From Polytrichum commune (taxonomy: Eukaryota; Streptophyta; Polytrichopsida; Polytrichales; Polytrichaceae), in assembly GCA_950295325.1 (NCBI GenBank), contig OX485806.1:11344001-11408000 (forward strand): a stretch of DNA of 64,000 nucleotides, read 5' to 3'. Below the pieces are notes generated by a model. The model was not told the DNA's origin. It saw nothing but the letters and a program-made list of their open reading frames with translations, and ran no database searches. A program made the translations under genes and the position numbers. Positions within the stretch are counted from its first letter, which is position 1, and the number at the start of each line of letters is the position of its first letter. This document shows, piece by piece, positions 56,067 through 64,000 of the stretch.

Positions 56067-57400
56067 ATGGGTAGTGTCCGATATATCAGCCTTGAATGCT
56101 GGCTGGCGGATTGTTCTGCAATGCCTGCTCAAATGAACCATTTTTTCCACTTTGGCGTACGAGGGGGCTACATCATCATCCTGTCTGCAACAGGTTTCTT
56201 CAATTTCCAGACATTACCAAGCACATTGTTCGCGGGTCCGTGTATGCGTGTGTGGGGGGATTTGAAGTGATGATAACTCGTCTCTTAAATCACATAGGCT
56301 CATGCTTCGTGTTGGGTCATGCGTGTTCTTTAATTTTTTTTGGAAAATAGCCCCAGAACACCAACATTGGGTACTAACGTGGGTTTAGAACTGCCACATT
56401 TAACATAGACCAGCATTGGTCTGGCATTGAGGCTATGATCGGGGAGAACCGGCGGTTAGTTACGGATGAACCGGTTGAGTTTAAGAAATAAGCGGTTAAA
56501 GTTCAAGACTGCAGGAAAATTACCGGTCATTTTAGGGGAATTTATAAAATATACCCCAATTCAATACTGTAAAGGAAAACCGAAGGATGTCAACATGTAA
56601 CCGGTTGGACTTGCAAACACTAAGATCTCAACCGATCATGCCCAAAAATCTCCCCGATTACTGCATTGAGGATGCTCGTAACACTAATCGTAAATTTCAC
56701 TGTGCACATTGTTTGCATAAGCATGGCACTCCACTTTACATGCGTGACAGCGGAAGTGCAATATATCAGGCTTGAATGCTGGCTGGCAGATTATTCTCCA
56801 ATGTATGCTCATAAGGAACAATCCTTTTTCCTTTCTATTTGGCATATCATCATTTTCTGCAACAGGCTTCTCGGATCTACAGCCAACTTCACCACATTGA
56901 GGAGTTTCCAAGCATCACCGAGGCTCAATCCCACTGTTTCATTAGTTCGTTAATTTGTGTGAGGGGGTTCGTAGTTAAAACCCGCTACTCGAATCACAAC
57001 CTCATAAAATGTAGCTTAATATTTTGGGCGAAAAAGCTCCAAGATACTGCCACAATGAACCTCCAGCTCATAATCGGTCTTGCAGTAGACGATGCAAGAA
57101 ACCCCTTGTCTTCCTTCACCCATCTTCAACATACAGCGGATCTTCCAGGCGTTACCTGCACATCATTCACGAGTCATATTTACGTGTGAAGGCAATAGTG
57201 ACAATCTGCTTCTCGAATTGCATGGGCCCATACTTTGTGTTCAGTAATGGATGTGCTCAATTTTCTGGGCAAAGCAGCTCCACATTGTGTATAATGCTTA
57301 CTGACGTGAGTTTAGAAATGCCCCCATTAACCCCCAGCTCCGAATTGGTCTGGCATTTGAAGGTGCTGATAAAACTGATCATAAAGCTCACATTATTGCA
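56067..57400 (+). repeat. Three-unit repeat array, right arm
   Basis: A unit starting with atatatcag-cttgaatgctggctggc occurs at 56,078 and 56,760. Sequence such as aaatgtag / tgggc-aaa-agctcc and cagct--gaattggtctggca recurs near 56,340-56,430, 57,020-57,090 and 57,260-57,360. The left arm has two units. Short frames here are by-products of the repeats. Confidence 0.5.
56450..56663 (+). repeat. CCGGTT-type dispersed repeat, copy 5
   Basis: Carries gttacggatgaaccggttga, aaattaccggtcattttagg, aacatgtaaccggttggact and tcatgcccaaaaatctcccc. It interrupts the repeat array of the right arm and is absent at the matching place in the left arm, so it inserted after the duplication. Confidence 0.8.
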
Positions 57401-58873
57401 TAAGCATATCTCTCTCTACATATGACAGGAAGTGTTGGATATATTTCCCGTTAAATTGCTTGCTTCGTGTTTGCCGCTACATATGCTTATGACTTCTGAG
57501 CAGAATACCAACAGCGCTCAATGCAGATTTTTCAAACTGAGACTGCTGATATAATTTCAATAAACATTGATAGTATTTGATACTTTCTATATTTTCCTCA
57601 AAGTCAACCGAAAATGACATGTAATACATGTTTCACGCAGCGGGAGCCGGGTTGTCGATTACTGTACATGAAGAGTTCAAAGATTCTGCAACAACAGCGC
57701 TTCTGGCATCTCTAAGTCTGTCACTTCATCGTCTAGCAAAACGATGTTTCTCGCATCACGTCATGTGTAAAAAATGAAATTTGGCCAAGCCACCTAGTGA
57801 TAAACGTAGCATCCATAGACTGACTAGTTAAGAAAGAATCTATTCTTCAGCATCAGCTAGTTCGCACACATTTTAGCCAGCATAATTGGTGGATTACAAT
57901 GTCCTTAAGCAACAATCAGTTACCCATGGGCTTTTCCAGCCAGAAGCACTGAAACGATATCTCAAGTATTTCTCTTCTCAAACGCCCAGAAACAAGCTCC
58001 ATCACATACATCACATGGCCTAAGCCAGGGCTGTAGTGGACGAAACCTATCAAGTGATGGTCGTCCGAGTAGAACACAATTACATAGCCCAGACAAAATA
58101 CACAAAACACCTGGACTGCTCAAAATTAATTGTACAACTGCACATTTGAAATCTTTTCATGAATCAAGACCCAGTATTAATGGTACAGTAGAACGAATTT
58201 CTTTAGCTTACAAATTATTGTTGAGCACAGTCCGTGGTTCTCTGGTCAGTGCTCGACCGTTGAAAGCAGGGCATGTCGCAATGTATACCTATAGACTGAT
58301 GATAAAGGGCACGAGGACAAACCGGCATGAAACTCTTGGGGAATACTTTTGAGTGATCAGAAAACTTTGAAGACATTTGAATGATTTATATCCATCACGT
58401 GGTCAGTATATATTACTCCTCATCTCACTGTAAGCAACCCCATATAATTCACAACCAAGTTTCCAAATCGGCACCTCAGTGCCTCAAGCATAGCAGTTCG
58501 TAGCCCAACCCTAACCCTAACGTTACAACACAACCAAAAACGAGCTCCACGTCGTCCAGACGTACCGACGACCAACCTGCGTGTGAGGAAAACTTCGATA
58601 TACATTTCGTGGAGAGTAGAGCGCTGTATCAAAGCTCAATAACAAACAATGCAAGACCTCAGACAGAGACTCAATGACACCAATAACATCTGAAACCAGC
58701 CTACTCATGAAGAAAAATCCGATGTTGATATTGTGCATAGAAAAGCCTCGGAACTAGAATTCCAAGACCAAGCGTTGCACGTTCCCAACATCGGACCATG
58801 TCACTGGGAAAACTGAGGACCGATAGAGATGAAGCTAGATAGGAGACCTTTGTAGCAGGCTGAGCCGCCTTCT

Positions 58874-58893
58874 AGGGTTTGGGATTAGGGTTT
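58874..58893 (-). promoter_or_regulatory. Telo-box pair in a possible leader, right arm
   Basis: The same 20 bases as at 5,821-5,840, on the minus strand, within otherwise diverged flanks. Their exact conservation stands out against the surrounding arm. A further ccctaaccctaacg lies at 58,507-58,520 and agggttagggttggg at the matching left position (6,187). Confidence 0.4.
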
Positions 58894-59073
58894 CAAGTTC
58901 GGATTGGGGGTTTTGAAGGGTGGATGAAGACGTCACAAATGAAAAGCCTTGGCAAGTCTCTTCTATCAGTAGATGAATTGAAATAACTCAAGGTTAGTAT
59001 TTGTTGTTTGCCACAAAGATTCTCAAGGGTTTAGCTAGAGCTCATGCCAAACCGCATGCCCATAAGCTAGCTA

Positions 59074-59882
59074 TGATCCATCATGGGTTTAGGCAGAAGG
59101 GGGAGGGGTGTCAGGGCCAGGGCTCGTGATCCGGCACTACTTGATTATTATTTTTATTTTTTTATCCAACTGAATGTTGTTGTCCATTCTACCCAAATTC
59201 CAAAAAAATTACCCTCGTATTTGCGAAGGTTGCTTGTCCACAAATCATGTATCAAGTGCACTTCACCTTCAAGGTCCAAAATCCAAGATATATGTTCACT
59301 TCCCATTAGTAAATAAGCGTTAATTGGGATTTCATTCTAGAAGCAATTAATTGTCAAAGTATCATGGTTAATTACTTTGGTAAGCATTTTTAAATTTTAA
59401 TTAGGCTTAATTACATTTAATCATGCTTAATTAGTTTGAATACTTGTGAAAGTAGAAGGCCATAGCACATTAATATAAGTTCAATTTAAGAATGACAAAA
59501 AAACCCTTTCGTTGATAAGTCACATAAATTATAACCTCAAGACTAATAAGGATTTTGTAATTTCTTTGACTTCCAAGTTTATTACATGCTTTATTTATGG
59601 TTTCACTTTAGGAGTGAAATCTTGATCAATAGCTTATTATTAAGAGAAGTGAACATATATATTGGATTTTGGACGTTGAAGGTGAAGTGCACTCAATATG
59701 GAATTTCTAGACATTTGGCCTTCAAGAATTCAAGACCAATTTTTTTTTTTTTTTTTTTTTGAAGTTGGGCAAGGCGAGCAACAATTTTTGGTCAGGATCA
59801 TAAAATTTTGAAAAATAATTAGTAGGTGCCGGATCGCATGCCTTGGCTCTGACACCCCTCCCCCTAAACCCATGATGGATCA
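59074..59882. mobile_element. Foldback element, 809 bp, long inverted repeats
   Basis: From outside both ends read tgatccatcatgggtttag, then (with a small indel) ggaggggtgtcag, gccaggg/gccaagg, gatccggcac and ctaattatt. A deeper pair, gtgcacttcaccttcaa plus ccaaaatcca, lies at 59,256 and, inverted, at 59,660-59,693. The inverted repeats therefore reach about 250 bases per side, and RNA from it would fold into a long hairpin. A T run (59,739-59,760) is in the right half. No target copy was evident and there is no ORF. Confidence 0.75.
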
Positions 59883-62370
59883 CAACATGAAATTGATGCC
59901 TTTAGGGGAAACAAAACCAGATCGTTTGAATTTGTGGGAATAAACGAGACCCTAGGGATGCAAACTCAATTCCCAATATACTCACCAACTGCAATACATG
60001 CGTCCAAAAGACAACCCTAGAAAATATGACATATCAAGCAAGTACCATTGTAGAAACCTTGTGTTGGTGCTAAGTTGTGTAATAAAATAAGATGAAGTCC
60101 AATTTTTAGCACCAACCGATGTAGTAGCAAACCACCCACTGTAAGAGAGCTTAAGAACTTTAATGGATGTAGAAAGAGGCATTTTGATAATCCTCGATAA
60201 GTTTTGAAGATGTTAATTAGTGTATGGACTATGAAACCTTTTTGACGCCCTCTCCTTTGGACCCTCCAATCATGAAGATCAGTGGTCTATATTTAGGGCA
60301 TGGGAAGAGGAGAGTTGTGCTATGTGGAGGACGTCCTCATCCCTGATCCCATTATGCCATCTCATGTGCCATGTAGTTATGGTTTCAATACTAGGGAGGA
60401 GCCTAGAGGCTACTTGCAAATGCATTAATTTTTAATTAAACCTTGTTTGTAGAAGGAAAAAATTGCATGTTCCATAACATAATTCATATCACCCTCGAGA
60501 TTCTTACAAAAAATTGGAGTACGTATGGTGAAATAACTTCTTTATGAAATCAAGCTTGACCGCATCAGTGACAATACACATGCTTGCTAGTAGTCCAATT
60601 TTATTTGTTCCGGTGCATGCGAGAGGCATAAGTTCCATCTCCAATGCACAACCAATATTTTGCAAACTCATCATGTTTGATGTCCATCCCATCTTTGTCA
60701 AAAAAACAAACCTAGCTACTTGCATGTTGAGTGATAAGTGGAATTTTTGTACATAGTCCCAAATGTATAATCGACATAAAGCAACAACTACAATGTTAGC
60801 TCTTCCACCATGCTTTCGCAACTGAAAGAATCTGCCAAAAAATCATCACCAAACACAAAGACGTTGCCAGATAGATAGATAGAAACTCCGGTCCCTTTTT
60901 AGCAAGGGGCCGGCGTGAATAAAGTGTCCGTTCGTAATGTCAATGACCCGATGCCCACCGGACAAGGGGACATTGGGGCAATACTACTCTCCCCTTTCGA
61001 GGATGGGCACTATAGTGACACACTATACTAGTTCCTAGCTAGCCACTAGTGCCTTGAAGATACCGGACATGGTATCCCCCCAAAGGGCTTTGAGGTACCC
61101 ATACAACAAGGTCCAAGGACCCCCCACCATAGTTGGGTGGACTAAGGTGGTGAGCACCACGCCGGCATGGGGAATAGAACCCACAACCTCCTCACAAAGA
61201 CGTTGCCACCAAACATGGCACCTTCCAATATAGGGTTTTGCGGGATCTGGGATATTGTTGATGTCAATTGTGGCCACTCTTCCTCATAATTTGCGTCATT
61301 TTCCCCTTGTAAGTGTTGTTTGTTTGTCCACATTGCATGTTAGCTTGGGAGTTGTAGGCATTGGTGGTTCCAAATGCGGTGATGTGGGGATGTTGTCATT
61401 CCTAGCGCTTGACAACCTAAAGTCATTCATTGGGGAGGTTTGATGCATGCGTTGAATATCTCATGCTCTTAAAGATGTCACTAGAAGCCTGGGGGAGTTA
61501 CAAGGAACAAATTTGTGGAGCAAGGGGAGAGAGGGACTTATCGTTTAAGGTAGGCGAGGTTAATGTGGACACCTCTAGTCATGTGGAACCATCTACCTGA
61601 TGGATTCGAGCATTAGAAGCTTGAGCATGTTAGCGCTTGCGAATTAGGATTTGAAATTGATGAAATCGGAGTTGAGGATGGTGTTCATCTAGGTTTTGGA
61701 ATCAAAGATTATCTTCTTTCCAATGTGGTGTTATAGGGGGGAACTCTTTTATCGTTCAATGTTGTGTAAGTGGACAACAACATTAGCAAATTCTACATGA
61801 GTTGTTTGCCAATGAAAACCAAGTTTAATGTCAATATTGGCTATGTCATGACTCTAAAATGATGAAAAATGAGATAAAATGTTGCTAATTTGTTTCTAAT
61901 TATAGAACACTCACAATACAAGTTGGTCGGCACCTCACAACCACATGCCGCCTCCTAATTTGCATGCCTTGAGCATAAAAACCAAGCGTGTCGTACCTCG
62001 GTTAGTAGCACTCTTCATTATGAAGGATGGTGGGTGTAGTTTTGACTTTTGCAAAGCTGACAAACCAAAATACCATCAAGGCAGTGGCTAAGTCATCATG
62101 TATTACTCTGTAAGGGCCTCCAAACGTGCATGGTGACACCAGCAACTGTGAAGGAGGTGAACCAAGCTATGGTAACGAAGAAGGAGGTTGTGAAGACATC
62201 GGTGTGAGCGAGGTGACTGGGACGGGAAGTTGGCCATCATCAAAGGATTTGAGAGCTGTTCGGAGAGAGAGGTGATAGGGAACCGGCCCGATGTCGTGAT
62301 GTAATTACGTACACTATATAGATGTGTACGTATTTAATATTGCATTGTGATTCTTGGTCTTGGAGAAAAA
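59883..62370. other. AT-rich intergenic DNA, no gene seen
   Basis: Contains the inverted copy of the acactttattca repeat (60,878-61,020) and, at 61,030-61,200, sequence with ggaatagaacccacaacctc that looks repeat-derived. The minus-strand frame 60,504-60,821 (105 codons) has no recognisable family. Confidence 0.4.
60878..61020 (-). repeat. Dispersed repeat ending in a GATA-like tract, copy 2
   Basis: Reverse complement of 4,687-4,836, sharing ccggtgggcat, acactttattca, ccggagtttc and the tatctatctat tract. Its mirror position relative to the big inverted duplication may mean the arms once reached this far. Confidence 0.5.
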
Positions 62371-62375
62371 TAATA

Positions 62376-62560
62376 AAGAATAGAAGTAGATTACTTTTTT
62401 ATTTACTCATAGTTTATTTTAGTTATCATTACCTAAGGATAGAAGTGGATAGAAGTTGCTTACCTTTATGTTTACTCATAGTTACTCTTAGTTACCTTTA
62501 CCAAATGATAGAAATAGATTACCTTTTTATTTACTCATAGTTTATTTTTGTCTTTTAGTT
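62376..62560 (+). repeat. Imperfect tandem repeat, about 65-70 bp unit
   Basis: Three units starting gatagaa-tagattac or similar (62,376, 62,440, 62,506), each followed by tttttatttactcatagttt and ttagttat. The A/T-rich array has no coding meaning. Confidence 0.65.
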
Positions 62561-63037
62561 ATCTTGAGTTACTTTGGACCAATGGGTGATTAGAAGCCAT
62601 GTGATGAGGATAAGAGAGAACTTTGTCTCTCGCATGGATAGGGAGAGGTGGTGAAGGAAAGATGTTATGTGATTATTGAGGGAGAGAAATTGTGGAGAGA
62701 GAGAGAAGTGGATTCGAAGCTCACGGTGTGAGTTTTTTTGAGAAGAATATGAAATAAAATACGAGGGATTTGTGATTCATGAGAGATCTCACTTGTTGTT
62801 TTGGAAGTTAGCAATCAAAATTTGTGCTTGTTTGAGTGGAGGGAAGTCTGTTGGTTCTTAAAAGAAGAGCTGAGACTTCGACCAACCATAGAAGACGGAC
62901 AGATTAAAGAATTGAAGGCTTCAAGACTCGAATGTGTGGTTGCTTGTGGCACGTTGTCTTTTTCTTGTGTGTGTGTGATTCCAAGCCGGTTTTGGAGGCT
63001 AGTTGCATTTCATTTTTGCATCGTAATTTGTTTCCTG

Positions 63038-63115
63038 TGTGACAACGAAGTGGGATTAATCACCCACAAGGTTGTTTGTGACAACGAAGTGGGATTAATC
63101 ACCCACAAGGTTGTT
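63038..63115 (+). repeat. Perfect 39-bp tandem duplication
   Basis: Unit 1 (63,038-63,076) and unit 2 (63,077-63,115) both begin tgtgacaacgaagtgggatt and are identical. The length is 13 codons, so a 111-codon frame across it (62,801-63,136) stays open, but that frame has no recognised family. Confidence 0.9.
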
Positions 63116-64000
63116 TTCTGTCGTTCCCACTGGTGAGGCGCGATTGCTGGTCACCGTGGGTTTGAAAGTTTAGGAGCCAATCTTTCGGACGTCAGCTCGT
63201 GTTCTGACGTCCCGTTTTACCCGTCCGAAGCCCGTGGTTTCTTATCACACTACCCTTACCCTTTATCCATATAGAGCCGCAACAGGATAGGTCGACGGGA
63301 AAGAGGTTGAAGATTAGAAGAAATTGAAGAAATTGAAGACTAGAAGACCGGAAGATTCGATTGAAGATCAGAAGATTCGACGGGTCCGATAAAATCTAGT
63401 TGCAGCCAGAAGCCCAGCGCTTTCCCAAGGCGGAACCCTCTCTACCCGACACCGAGAAGGAGCGGGAGGGCACCTGAATGCCACGTGGGAAGAGGAGCTG
63501 CGAGCCCAAGCCAAGGTAGGAGGTTGTGAAGACCAAAGGTTAACCAATATTATGTAGGGCCCCGTCCCGGGCCCGAGCCTCGATAGCGGGAGCGGGATAG
63601 CCATTTTAGAGATACGGGCTCCCAACTGGGAACGAGTTACTAGTGAGAAAGGTAGCACTAGTGTAATTAGGACTAATACAGTGGATTAGTATAAGTAGAA
63701 ATACCTAGTAGATTAGAGCCGACAAACATAATTACAAGAGGAATACATAGATGGATGTAACCAACTTTAGATGAATGGGATTAGAGAGGGTATAACTGAG
63801 TCCCATGGCACATCTAGACACATAGGACATGCCCCTAATGTATTTCACAAGTACATCTATTTTAAGCACGTGTTATTACTGTTAATAGATATGACTGAAC
63901 CAAAATTGGAGTGTAGCTACATACACTGCTTAAAATAGTAAATTCATACATTTGACTTTAAGGAGGAAAGGAAAGAAAGACCTAACTGCCAAATCATAAT
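63116..64000. other. Right edge: GA-rich tract and GC-rich island, no gene assigned
   Basis: A tract of gaagatt/agaaga words runs over 63,300-63,380, and a GC-rich island follows to about 63,600 (gtcccgggcccgagcctcg, gcgggagcgggat). The abrupt change from AT-rich surroundings suggests part of a retrotransposon or other inserted element running out of the window, but I found no LTR pair or primer site. From 63,650 the sequence is plain AT-rich DNA. Confidence 0.3.

Larger units (their letters stand above)
53985..58905 (-). repeat. Right outer arm of the large inverted duplication
   Basis: Reverse complement match of 5,815-10,255 with many substitutions and indels. Beside the telo-box leader and the shared landmarks listed for the left arm, it carries one extra CCGGTT repeat (56,450) and a longer repeat array (56,067-57,400). 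Neither arm keeps an open frame that the other has. Confidence 0.75.

Noticed and set aside
62108-63250. LTR retrotransposon at the right edge
   Set aside because: The GC-rich island and GA-rich tract suggested one, but I found no paired LTRs, no tRNA primer site such as tggtatcagag, and no gag-pol motifs in the window.
1-64000. CRISPR array, bacterial operons or phage
   Set aside because: No regularly spaced short repeats, no ribosome-binding sites with tight gene packing, and the genes seen are eukaryotic.

Overview
The window looks like nuclear DNA from a large, repeat-rich land-plant genome, most likely a non-seed lineage (bryophyte, lycophyte or fern). The evidence is a plant-type S-adenosylmethionine synthetase (SAMS) gene with a single leader intron, plant telo-box motifs, AT-rich intergenic DNA full of MITEs, and a very long LINE whose domain set resembles an algal clade. 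The species assignment is inference.

Architecture. The window is dominated by a large imperfect inverted duplication. The left arm runs from about 5.8 to 18.2 kb and the right arm from about 37.3 to 58.9 kb in reverse orientation. Most of it is old and eroded by indels, but a 3,511-bp core (14,121-17,631 and 39,241-42,751) pairs base for base without one gap (paired coordinates always sum to 56,872). Each core carries a complete intronless-CDS SAMS gene (391 aa), its GC-rich promoter, an 809-bp leader intron ending directly at the ATG, and a downstream unknown ORF. The two SAMS proteins are identical. Just outside the core the arms diverge abruptly, which suggests arm-to-arm gene conversion, a very recent homogenisation, or an assembly effect. 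A 514-bp Harbinger-like MITE lies at the right edge of the right core; the left arm has only its doubled TAA target site, as an excision would leave.

Spacer. Between the arms, 22,504-36,198 is a minus-strand LINE-type retrotransposon, flanked by a candidate 8-bp target duplication and set in an A/C-rich older element. Its order is: RRM-like ORF1, AP-type endonuclease, reverse transcriptase, an unassigned region, RNase H, and then a CCHC / RHN / RPD / E / KY block that reads as an R2-type restriction-like endonuclease. Two endonucleases in one element is the hallmark of the Dualen/RandI clade known from green algae. The element is broken by stops and frameshifts, and a 1,437-bp TIR transposon sits inside its endonuclease; removing it and one 8-bp target copy restores the D-H-Y-P-V catalytic motif.

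Rest. At 0.4-3.7 kb there is a decayed gene with a ParB-like motif followed by a methyltransferase-like SAM-binding motif. The outer arms (5.8-10.3 and 54.0-58.9 kb) share a telo-box leader and repeat arrays but no conserved reading frame. Between these lie several MITE families, a CCGGTT-bearing dispersed repeat in five copies, a foldback element at 59.1-59.9 kb and small tandem duplications. The SAMS pair is the only clearly functional coding capacity I can see.
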